Below, one piece after another: positions 53,510 through 64,000 of a stretch of DNA of 64,000 nucleotides (the first letter of the stretch is position 1; each line of letters begins with the position of its first letter). Origin of the DNA: Oscarella lobularis (lineage: Eukaryota; Porifera; Homoscleromorpha; Homosclerophorida; Oscarellidae); NCBI RefSeq assembly GCF_947507565.1, contig NC_089190.1, positions 1,798,001 through 1,862,000 of the forward strand, written 5' to 3'. A model generated the notes under the pieces. That model saw only the letters and a list, made by a program, of their open reading frames with translations. It did no database searches and was not told the DNA's origin. The position numbers were made by a program, and so were the translations under genes.

Positions 53510-54865
53510 TTACGCATTCTCGTAGACGTCGTCCTCTTGCGGCGCGTTTTGATACACGTCGTCTTCTGTCACATTCATGTTCTGATATGCGTCGTCCTCT
53601 TCGAGATCGGCGACGTTCAGGTTCTGATAATCGTTGTCTTCTTCTGAATTCGCGTTCTGATACACCTTGTCTTCCTCTAGCCGTTTTTCTGAACTCCCCG
53701 CCGCTCCTAACCACTCGTCGGCGTTCGCGTAACCGCCGTCTTCGGTCGGGTTTTCGTTCTGTACGTTCACGTATCCGGGACCATTTTTCGACCTCGTGGC
53801 TTCAACTGATTCGTAATCTTCTACTTGGCATTCGGCCCCGCCAACCAGCTCCAGGTACCGATGCTCTTCTTTGTTAGTACGCGCTCGTTTCTCGGGCGGC
53901 AAATTGGATTTCTTCCCCTTTTCGTCGACGTAGCACGGACTGCCCTCTTTCCCTTTCGATTTCGTTTTTTTACGTGCTTTCGCGTCATCCGGTAAAGGCG
54001 GCAGCGGTATTTCGCCGTCGCGCGGCGCCTTCTTTTTTCGGCTGAAAAAGAAGGACCACGCGGGTTTCTGCGCAACGTACGTGTACTCTGCGTCCTCTCC
54101 GCCTACGCCTTCCGTTCGAGGCAACGTCTTCGCCTTTCGTTCGGACGGACTTCGTCTAGTTGCCCTGGAAACAGACAAATCGCGCGTTTAGACGAGAGGG
54201 GCGGGGCATATTAGTGTACAAATGATCACCCTTCGATTTCAAAGTTCCCTAAGCGAAGAGACAATAAAAAAATCTCGTCATCGTCATCGCACTCCCCCCG
54301 CCTCCGAAAACTCACTTTTGCGACGACAGTAACAACAACAGCACGAAATGACTAGAATAATAATGAGAAGACCGCCTCCGCCGCTCGCGGAAGCGACAAT
54401 AATCACGAAGTGACCTTAGAATACGAACGATGCTAAATAGAGACTATGTGTAGGCGGAATTACCCTTGTCAGTGGGAGTAGGTGAAGGAAGTGGCGTTGA
54501 GGCGTTTGTCGTTGAGGTGTTTGTCGTTCGAAGCGACGTCGTTGTCGATATCGTTGTCGACGACGTTGCATTGCTACTTTCGGTTGGTCGTCGTGGCGTT
54601 GGCGTTGGGCCTGAGAACAAAGAAGTTGACCGGAAGTACAGGTGAGACTTCTTTTCTAGATGGGGAGGGTAGGGTCTTTTTTTTGGGGCGGACGGCAAGG
54701 GGAAACATATTTCGTCGAGTGTGTGGTTTCTACGTGGGATGGCGCCTTCTTACCGCGCGTTGTTGACGTGGTGTTCGTGGTGTTCTGTCCTTCGGTCGAT
54801 CCGCGTACACTGACGATCAGAGTTACGACGCTTGTAATTAGTGCCACGTTTGCCATGCGAAGCAT
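53510..54865 (-). CDS. LAT-like single-pass membrane protein with seven YxN motifs in its tail
   Basis: Four exons on the minus strand join cleanly. A signal peptide (MANVALITSVVTLIVSVRG) leads into a short Thr/Ser/Pro-rich ectodomain with several N-x-S/T sites (QNTTNTTSTT, SNATSSTT, TNASTP), suggesting a mucin-like glycosylated stub. A transmembrane segment follows (HFVIIVASASGGGGLLIIILVI) with a juxtamembrane SCCCCYCRRK that could be palmitoylated. The cytoplasmic tail has about 220 residues: basic, with SRKKKAPRDG and a PLPPLP proline motif, then an acidic C-terminal half. Tyrosine motifs include YLEL, YESV, YVNV, YANA, YQNA, YQNL, YQNM, YQNA and YENA; seven are YxN, the Grb2-SH2 consensus, each usually preceded by acidic residues. 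I find no kinase or other catalytic domain. The layout resembles transmembrane adaptors such as LAT, but I do not claim homology. It shares an 89-bp head-to-head promoter with PDE6D. Confidence 0.85.
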
Positions 54866-54954
54866 GGCGCGACACTCTATTCGCGTTTGTAAAGCGCAAT
54901 GGAGCAGTTACGTCAACACGTGATTAGAAACGTCGAGGGGCATGCGCGTGAACG
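54866..54954. promoter_or_regulatory. Shared upstream region of the YxN membrane protein and PDE6D
   Basis: Only 89 bp separate the two divergent start codons, so 5' UTRs and promoter elements must overlap. No TATA box is seen. 'tcaacacgtgatta' contains a CACGTG E-box. Confidence 0.45.
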
Positions 54955-55706
<752 letters not shown>

Positions 55707-55902
55707 TGGTCTTTGAACATGCATACGCTGTACATTTAGAATGGGCGAGTCAATATGTGTGTGGTTTGGTGTGGCCATGTGTCCAGGAGCCTGCTGGTGT
55801 GGCCGGTGTGGTCTGTCAGTCGTCGTCGACTGAATGGCACTAGCGCGCGTTTGCGACTCTTGCGTGCGTGGTCGCGTCCGGTCGCGTAACGAAGAAGCGG
55901 TG

Positions 55903-58900
55903 ATGGCCGATCCCTCGTCGGATCGTCTCCCGGCGTCGTCGGACGGACAGTTCTTTCTTCCGGGAGCAGAATCCGAGAGTCAATATGCGATTTTCGCTGG
56001 AAAGGCACCGAACGGAAATGCGAGTACGATTTTTCTCACGTTCCCCAGCCAAAACACTAGTAGAAAAGTCGCTCCGCCTTGTTTCGTGTAGTCCACGAAA
56101 TCGCGCAGCAGTCTTCTACAACAGGCGAGCATCAAACGGCAGAAAAGTCGACCGACGAACCGACCACGCCTACCCGTAAATAATAACATTGACAGTTATT
56201 AGAGCGTAGAGTTTTTCCGTATGCCCCGTCGTAGCTTTGTACGTCAACATACCGCCGAAAAAAGACGACGTCGTTCGAAAAGAGTCACTAGCCTACGACA
56301 GCGTCCTCTTTATCTCTGACGTCAAAGCGACCACGCCCACCGAAGAACCGTCGTCGTCATCAGTCGATTACGAAACGGTCGTCACGAGCCCGTCGCCGTC
56401 ATCCGGCGCCGAAATACGCGGAAAAAAGAGCAGCGTCGTTTATAACGACATTCGAGGCGTCATAGCAACGAGCAGTCCCATAGCAACGGACGGGGAACCG
56501 ACCGAAGTCCGATTCAATCCGTTCTTGTCGCCCGTTCAGCCCTTCACGGCACCGGCTCCCGACGCGGCCACGCCCCCTTCGTCGAAACAAAATCCGGCGG
56601 CACCGACGCGACGGTATACGGAATTGAAGAAGGCGGACGTCGAACCGGAGAACGTCTATGAGCCGGTGACGCCGCGCGAGACGGGCGACGAGTATGAGCC
56701 CGTTGAAGTGAAGTCCAAGCGCGTTACTCCTGAGAATAACGACTATGAGGTCGTTGAGGTTCGACAGAAGGGAGTTTCCGTCGAGGAACTCGACGACGGG
56801 ACGGAATTTCTATCCGAATCCGATTCGTTCGCTTCGGATGAGGTGATCGACGAGTGGCGAGCGGACGAGGGGAATGACGATCGGCAACCGGCTTTGGTTT
56901 TGACGGAAGCGGAGAAGGAGAGGCATCTTCTCTTGCCGAGGTTTTCGGTCGTTCAGGAGCGAGAGGGAAAGCTGGAGCGACGTCGAAGCAATTTGCCGGA
57001 GAATCCGTACTTGAGTCAGGCTCTCATGGAAAAGGTAACGATGTCAATCAAAGGAAAGAGATGCGCAATTCTTCCGCCAATGCCAACGGGACTCGACCGA
57101 GACGCAGTAAGTAGATAAAGGGCCATTTACTATAGTAAGCATCGCCCTATTTTCTCCCCTTAGACCAAACGCTATCTTATACTTGACACGATCATGTCCA
57201 CGGAGCGCAGCTACGTCGATTCCCTGCGACGTCTCGTCGACATGTACGCGACGCCTTTGGCCAGCGAAGGCGGCCACGGCGTGACGCTGAGCGCGGAGAA
57301 AGTCGAGAAGATTTTCCATAAAGTCCGCGAGATTTGGATGCATCACAACATGTTTCTCATCGCTCTGTCGGGCCGAGTGGCCCAATGGCATGCCATGATA
57401 AAAATTGGAGATATATTCGAGGGATCGGTGAGTGGGGGACAAAGATTGAATATGAATATTCGCTCTAGAGCATTTTTCGAATTTTTTTAGTTTAATAAGA
57501 AAATGGTTGCCGACGACTATACGGATTTTATAAACAATTTCGAAATCGCTATGGAGACACTGAATGCAGAATCGTCGCAGAGTCACTCATTTAGAAAATT
57601 TCTCGAAGTAAGTCAGTACCTGGAATGGAATCGTTTTTTGACGTCATAATTACAGGACTGTCGAGCGGTGTCCTCAGACAAATTGGACATAAAGAGTCTC
57701 CTCTTGAAACCGGTGCAACGCTTCCCGCAATTCATTCTTTGTCTACAGGTAGTAATTGATAATGCACACATATAGGCTTTGAATGATTTTTTTGTTATGT
57801 CTTAGGATATGCTTCGCTATTGCAGCGTCGGTCATCCCGATCGCGTTTCACTTCAGCTAGCGTTGACGCGACTCGAGTTTCTCACCGACACGCTCAACGA
57901 GAGAAAACGGGCCATAGAAGCTCGATCGTACGTGCGAGAACTCGACAAGCGAATGACGCATCTTGAACAGGTAAGAGACGACGGAAAAGAGGCTAATTTA
58001 GATTTTTATTTCTTTATTGTTTTTTAGCCACTGCAGCAAAACGAGAGGCGATTTGTCCGGCTTGATTTTGTGGAGCAGCAAGTAGCGCTACGTGTTTCCC
58101 CCACAATATTTCTCTCGATAGGATTTTTTTTATAGATAACGAAAAAAGGTCGAATCGTTGGTCGCCGTTGCTGTTTGTTTATGTTGAACGACGTTCTGGT
58201 TTGTGCGACGCTTCTCAAAGTCAAAGACAAGTGCGTAGTACAAATAATAGATAATTTTTTCTAAGTCGATTGTTTTCTTTTTATTAGGAGAGCTGCTTAT
58301 CACGGCAAATTCAAGTTCAAGTGGATGGTTCCCCTGTCCGACGTAAAGGTCGTCGACGTCGACTACGTTCTTCAGCAGCGTCTAATCGAACGGCAAAATC
58401 TCAAACGCGAGAAATTGAAGCGGCAAAAGTCGCCGTCTTTTCTCGACGCCGACGAGGGCTTGGACGCTCGGAGCTCGCGACTCCGTCAGAAACGGGACGA
58501 TTATCTATCGGATTTTGCAATCGTAAGTCAGATATCCGGTCTCGTGGCTATGCTAAAAGACAAATACAAGGCGAGAAGAAAATTCATAGATAGGTATTCG
58601 TTTTTTTCTCTCTATAAATTTATATAAAGGTTCTCGACGTGGAAAAAACGCGACGATGGTGTCAACGTCTTCAGGAGCGAATCGTCTCGATAGACGAAAA
58701 GATTCGCGAGCAAGAAGGGGGTCGACTTGACATGCTGTTGCCGTCGCATAGGTACGCTTTAAAACAAAGGCGGCGACGAGCGAGAAATAAACACTGGTAC
58801 GTACAGAGAACCGGGGACCGAGGCCGTTTACACGTTCATTATGGAATCGGCGAAGAATAAGGAGGCTTGGCTTATAGGATTGCAAACGACTCGACTCAAG

Positions 58901-61173
58901 CAAAGTAGAATCCCACATATATATAAGATACTCTTTCCTAATAGATTATTTTTTTTCCCCGCAGGAAAACAGAACAATCCTGGTTGGTTAATGCCGGGTG
59001 AAGACGATCCCGATAGCGGTCTAGGTTCCGCTGACTTTTTCTCGCCGTCCATGCCCTTATTCGACGTCGGCCTGCAAGTCTGTCCCACGCTCAGAGAATC
59101 ATCGGTGCCGACGATTAAATAAATTAATTCGTAATCGCGAAATTCAGTTGAGTACTTAAGGTTTGTTGTGGGGCTTGTTTCGACGAGGGAGCGAGTCCGG
59201 CGAGGACTCTTGTTTGGGTGTGCTGCGAGCGAGAGGAGAAGGGCATTGTGAGCATTTTGTCGGAGGAGAATTTGAGCGTTAATGTCGTCGAGACGTTTCA
59301 AGCGACGACGTCGACTCCGCTCTGTTCGATTTTCGTCATGCTGAAGAGACGTTATGACGATGACAGGCCGACTGTGTGGATTGGGACGAGATCTGGCACG
59401 TAAGAGAACGAGGAACATTTTTTATTTCAAAATAGAATTTTCATCTCTAGGATCTATATTTTTGGATGTCAGATGAATCGGCCTGCTGTCGAAAGAAAGC
59501 CGTTGTTGCAGATTCAGTGTAGCGCTTCTGTGCGAGACATGAAGTGAAGAAGTCGCGCGGGGTTTGTTGTCTACGTTTTTCTATGAGCTCTTTGTCTTGC
59601 GTAGAATCTGCGGGGATCGCGTGTTCGTTGCACTGGGAGACGGACAGGTTTCAATATATAATATCCAAGCAGGTAAACGTTTACTTTTGAAAGGAAGCGA
59701 GTTTTTAAAAAATGCGTTTTTTATAAGTGTCTAAAAAGGTCAACGATTTCCGTCATTCAACTGTCCTCGGTACAGTCTGAAAAAAAATAATCAATTAGAA
59801 TGACGCTATTGTTTTGTTCCCCAAGATTCTCTTTGGAGTTCTGAAAGTCTTGTCACGTTGATGCTTAGCGACGGAAAGACGTCAGTCAATTCCTTGTCTC
59901 CAGCCAAGAACAAGGTCTGGTGTGCATCAGGCAATTCGGTAACAGCAATCGATGCGGACAGTCTCAAGATAGAGGTCAGAAAAAAAATCTCATATCAGTG
60001 TCCGATGACTTTCCTTCTTAGACCTCCTTCAAAATCGACTCCAGCGAATCGGACGTCATCAGCAAAATCGTCCACGTCGGCGTCGGCGTGTGGCTCGGTC
60101 TCCACGGCACCTCGTCGATCCATCTCTATCACACGGAAACGCGCGAACTCCTCCAAACCGTCAGCGTCGGCAATCTCGTCAGAAGACTTCCCCCCAAAGG
60201 TAAACGAGACGCGATCCTCTACTCGGCAAACTCAACGTCCCCGCTCGCAGACAACGCTCCTCGCGTCCCGTCGCGCCACCGCTCGACCCGATTCAAAACG
60301 GGCGCTTCCACCCTATCGATCACGTCCCTGCTCGCCGCTCGCGGTCGCCTCTGGGTCGGCCTCTCGGACGGCCACGTCGTCGCGCTACCCGTCGCGCGTC
60401 TCGGCGGCGTTCCTCTCACGACCGATCGCGGCAGCGTGAGCGCGCATCGCTTTCGCGGCGGCCCCGTGCGCTTTCTCCTCTGCACGGCACTGTCGCCGCC
60501 GAATCGTCCCGGCGGCGGCGGCGGCGGCGAGGAGAAAAAGCAGCCGGAAAAAAGTTTTATCAAGGAAAACAACGAAGATGCGGAATACGATGACGATTCT
60601 CCGGCTTACGTTAGTTTTCCGGGGAAGGGGAAAGACGAGACTGAGACGGAGAATAGGCCGTTGCCTCCTATTCCGACGAAGGTCGGCGACGACTCGTCGT
60701 TGTCTCTTCCGCCGCCTCCTACGCCGGTGGAGGTTAGTCGCAGCGGGGAGACGAGTGTGGGGGAGCGGTCGTGGCCTTCGCCGCCGCCGCCGCCGCCGCC
60801 GTCGGATGGGGTCGACGGTGGGGAGACGTCGTCGGCTGGGGTCGACAAGGATTATGATATTCCGTGGGATTTGGTAAAGAAAGCGGCGGCGGCGGCGGCG
60901 GCGGAGGCGGAGGCGGAGGCGGCGGCTGTCGCTGAGAGCGAAGCCTCCGCCGCTGCTAAGCTCGCGGATTCGTCCGTCGTTGAAGATGTTTCGAATTCGG
61001 TGTTTTACGATGATCAGCATTTGAAAGACGACGTCGCCGAGAAGACGTTGGATCAAGTGCGCGGCGAAAAGGTGGCGTATAGAATGGTTTTGGCCGGGGG
61101 CGAGGGATACTGTGCGCCCGGCGAAAGCGAAGCGGACGACGCCGGGGTGCTCGTTTGGAGAATTGATTATTAG
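55903..61173 (+). CDS. ARHGEF10-like RhoGEF with tyrosine-motif-rich N-terminus
   Basis: This is a guanine-nucleotide exchange factor for Rho GTPases. The N-terminal ~380 residues are disordered and acidic, with many tyrosine motifs: [42 protein letters not shown] and DYEVV. The DH domain spans 57170-57990 ([20 protein letters not shown]...[20 protein letters not shown]). A PH-like region follows, with [19 protein letters not shown] and [14 protein letters not shown]. The C-terminal part is a degenerate beta-propeller as in ARHGEF10/17: [50 protein letters not shown] and [20 protein letters not shown]. It carries a long insert with RPLPPIPTK, a polyproline run, DYDIPW and an Ala/Glu-rich stretch, and ends [12 protein letters not shown]. 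Start at 55903 (MADPSSDR); 55834 is an in-frame alternative. The joins at 59080-59160 are less certain. Confidence 0.85.
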
Positions 61174-61287
61174 ACTACACCTTTTTTATTTTTTAGTGGC
61201 TTTTCTGTATGACTGGCATTGCTGAATTAGTTTCTTATCATCCTGGTATTCTTGTTCGGATGAGTTTTCTCTAACGTGCTTCAGGAT

Positions 61288-63538
61288 ATGATGGCAGTAC
61301 GTTCAAATCGTTCTTCCGTCAACGAAGAGGCGCAAGACGAAGGCGCCGAGCTTCCAAACGACGCACCGGTACGTCTTCTAAGCCATCGCCGCCTGCTTTC
61401 GCAGCAGCTTACTTTCGCAGCGAAATTCCACCACCAGTCGAAATGCAACGATTCTTCTCATTGGAACAGCCGTATCGATCGTCTCCGGCTCGGCAACGCA
61501 GTTCGGATACCAAACGGGCGTCATGAACGCTCCAATGGACGTTAGAGAAAGCCGATCGCGCGTCGCCACATCGGAATGAGGGCCCCTTTGCAGGTCATCA
61601 TAAGCGAATTCGTCAATTCGTCCTGCAATTCGGCGACGGCTCGAGACGATTCGCCGGCGGAGTGTCGTCGCGGCGTAAATCTCTACGCTCTCGCCGTTTC
61701 GATCTACGCCTTCGGCGGATTCGTCGGCGCACTGATCGGAGGACAAATAGCAGATAGAATAGGAAGGTACAACAACAACAACAACAAAAATAATGATGTT
61801 GTATATCCTATTAATTTTTTTAGAAAATTAACTTTGCTGATTAACAATGCATTTGCATTGGCCGGAGCTCTCATGATGGCCTTGTCCCACTCGTTTCCTC
61901 TCTTGACAGCGGGTCGTTTTATTATTGGAATTAACGGAGGTAGAGAGAGACCGATGAAATCCTCTCACAGGCTATTGAAATCTGTTTTTATTTTTATTTT
62001 TTTTGAAGGCATTAGTACGACTATTGCGCCTGTGTATCTAGCGGAAGTGGCTCCCGTTCGACTTCGCGGTGCGCTTGGCACGGCGTTTCAAGTGGGCGTC
62101 GTCTCGTTCATTTTCATATCTCAATTGCTTGGCATACCCCAGGTGAGATTGTTCGTACGATTTGTCATTGGATTCTCGATTTCCTTGTGTTTGATTAAAA
62201 GGCACTGGGGACTCGGTCGCACGATTTGTGGAGATTTCTGTTTGGATTACCCGTTCTTTTGTCGTGCATTCAATTGGTCTCGTTGCCCTTTCTTTGCGAA
62301 TCGCCGAGATATTTGTTTCTAAAGAAAAAAGACGTGCATCTAGCCGAAAAAGGTACAAAGGACAGAAAAAAGATAGGGGCCCCCCCGATCTTAATTTTTC
62401 TATTTAAAAGCATTGAGAAAATTGCACGGGAAAGACGACGTTACGTCTGCGCTAGCAGAACTTCAAGTAACAACAATAGGAATAGAATATAGGGATTTTT
62501 CAATTAAGTAGACTTCTAGCTGGAAGCGGATAGAGCGGCGGCTGAGCCTCACGTGTCGTATCTCAATCTCTTTCGAAATCCTTACCTTCGATATCCTCTC
62601 TTCATTAATTTTGGACTTCAGTTGAGTCAACAATTGTCTGGAATCAATGGGGTGAAGAGGGAAAAATAGTACATGAGACTTTTGCATTGATGTCTTTTTT
62701 TTATTAGGTTTTCTATTATTCGACGAAAATCTTTAAACATGTTGGAGTTGCTTCAGCGGCGGCAACGACGACTTTAGTGGGAGTCGTCCTCATCATTTTC
62801 ACTCTTTTTGCTGTAAGTAAGATCCATACGATAAGCGAAACTACAAATCGCCTTATTTCTGTTATCTCTAAGGTGTGGCTGATGGATCGCTCGGGGAGAA
62901 GAACGCTTCTGCTCTACGGACTCGGCAGCATGGTGCTCTTTCACCTCTGCATATCCGTAGCGTTTTGTTTTCAAGTAAACGAAGACAGATATCGACGTCC
63001 CCCACAAATAACTCTTTTCCCCAGGTGGGCTTCTATAGCGGTCACAAGGAGATCGATAGCGTAACAGCGCCTGGAGTTATTGCCGTTCTAAGCAGCCTTC
63101 TCATCGTAGCAGGCTTCGCACTGGGACCAGGTGAGCGCTCACACGCAATCCCTCTTCGCTTTTTGTGATTTTTTCTTGTTCTAGGTCCTATTCCTTGGCT
63201 TATTGGTCCCGAGTTATTCACGCAGGCTCCGCGAGTAAAAGCCGTCAGTCTGGCGGGTCTCGTCAATTGGACGGGCAACGGAATTGTCGGATACTTGTTC
63301 CCGACGATATTCGTGAGTGCGTCTCGCGCAGATACGACGCTTTTCTGATTTTCAGATTTTTTAGGATTCTTTGTATCCTTACGCAATGGTTCTCTTTGCC
63401 GGACTGTGCGGCCTCTTTTGGCTCTTCACCTACTACTACGTACCGGAAACGAAAGGCCAATCAGTCGAAGAGGTCACAAGTAAACTCAAAGATCGAATAG
63501 ACTCTAAGAAAAAGTACAAGCGAGTGGAATCGCAATAG
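61288..63538 (+). CDS. SLC2A: Facilitative glucose transporter (GLUT family)
   Basis: This is a twelve-helix sugar transporter of the major facilitator superfamily. Family signatures are FGYQTGVMNAPMD after helix 1 starts, IYAFGGFVGALIGGQIADRIGR (the G-R-[KR] loop), GRFIIGINGG, PVYLAEVAPVRLRGALGTAFQ, ESPRYLFLKK (PESPR-like), QLSQQLSGINGVFYYSTKIF, MDRSGRRTLLLYG, GPGPIPWLIGPELF, NWTGNGIVGYLFP and PETKGQSVEEV. The QxxSGIN and GPxPIPW motifs fit class I GLUTs. Introns are 40-110 bp and the frame between exons is preserved throughout. Start at the first ATG of MMAVRSNRSS (61288). The stop is at 63536-63538. It lies 115 bp after the RhoGEF and 74 bp before a second transporter gene. Confidence 0.93.
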
Positions 63539-63611
63539 CAGTATAAAAAAAAAAGAGATCATCCCCCCCCTCCTCGTATCCGGGTTTAATTAATCATTTC
63601 TTCACCCGCAA

Positions 63612-64000
63612 ATGAATCTCAACGAAACGACGACCCTTTCTTCCTCTATTAACTCGGCCCCCCCTTCGCCGTCGCCGAGCCCCTCGACGACGACGCGAAA
63701 ACGCCGAATTGCCGACGTCTTAACCCCGTGTCTCATCGAAACGTCCGTATCAATCGTCCTCGGCACCGCCGGATACTTCGGCTATCATTTAGGCGTCATC
63801 AACGCTCCCATCGACGTGAGATCTCCTCCTCGCGTTTTGAATTTTCCATGCGACTCTACCTCCCCCATAGGTCGTCATCAGTCACTTCGAGAATCGATCT
63901 TGTCGCGCCGTCGTCGTCGCCAGCGCTTCGGCGTCGATATTCGGCACGCACTTGCGTTGCGTTCGCGGCGAGAATCTCTACGCTCTCGGTTTTGCTCTCT
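63612..64000 (+). CDS. SLC2A: Second GLUT-family transporter (3' end outside window)
   Basis: Only the beginning is visible. A Ser/Thr/Pro-rich N-terminus (MNLNETTTLSSSINSAPPSP) is followed by IADVLTPCLIETSVSIVLGT and GYFGYHLGVINAPID, the helix-1 signature. A short intron (about 63814-63870) leads into VVISHFENRSC and ENLYALGFAL. The structure and intron position match the preceding gene (GYQTGVMNAPMD then VIISEF), so the pair is a tandem duplication, though an old one because the N-termini differ. Confidence 0.85.
   Translation, partial: MNLNETTTLSSSINSAPPSPSPSPSTTTRKRRIADVLTPCLIETSVSIVLGTAGYFGYHLGVINAPIDVRSPPRVLNFPCDSTSPIGRHQSLRESILSRRRRRQRFGVDIRHALALRSRRESLRSRFCS

Noticed and set aside
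60385-61056. Minus-strand 223-codon Arg-rich frame
   Set aside because: It is the antisense of the low-complexity Pro/Ala/Glu region of the RhoGEF.

Overview
The window is animal nuclear DNA. Every recognisable gene is a metazoan-type eukaryotic gene cut by many very short GT-AG introns (mostly about 40-70 bp). Neighbouring genes are often only 35-200 bp apart, and coding DNA is rich in CpG. This compactness, with a basal-looking animal gene set (CARD-bearing DLG5-type MAGUK, cation-dependent M6PR, homeobox, mitofusin, GLUT-type transporters), suggests an early-branching invertebrate. A homoscleromorph sponge is my best guess; that is inference. All gene models were spliced by eye, so exon edges can be off by a few bases.

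Layout. (1) 1-5016: three tandem paralogues of a small membrane protein family that I do not recognise. (2) 5017-14130: a gene-poor block of dispersed repeats, AT-rich hairpin arrays, a 2.2-kb 'ctacaaat' satellite with a 1,032-bp higher-order period, a 109-bp tandem repeat and a 1-kb inverted-repeat array. (3) 14131-24537: a rearranged duplication. A dead, 3'-truncated FARSB copy is followed by a broken fourth copy of the membrane family, then by the intact FARSB gene. One tiny intron of the broken copy has swollen from about 57 bp to about 3.8 kb by a 21/24-bp minisatellite. (4) 24705-64000: a dense housekeeping and signalling region: C2H2 protein, SPAG7 (-), M6PR, DLG5-like, TDP1 (-), DapA/NAL-like lyase (-), NCAPD2, PEX10 with an antisense homeobox gene inside its last large intron, LSG1 (-), mitofusin, CDKAL1, a LAT-like transmembrane protein (-), PDE6D, an ARHGEF10-like RhoGEF and two tandem SLC2A transporters (the second cut by the window end).

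The candidates most worth a second look are the single-pass transmembrane protein at 53510-54865, whose tail holds seven YxN (Grb2-SH2-type) motifs, and the nearby RhoGEF, whose N-terminus is also loaded with tyrosine motifs. Next are a TDP1 with an N-terminal PBZ-like (poly-ADP-ribose-binding) zinc finger, and the intronic minisatellite, which keeps long frames open on both strands and so produces huge spurious ORFs. Many genes here have unrelated functions, and their closeness looks like general genome compaction with several head-to-head promoter pairs rather than pathway clustering.
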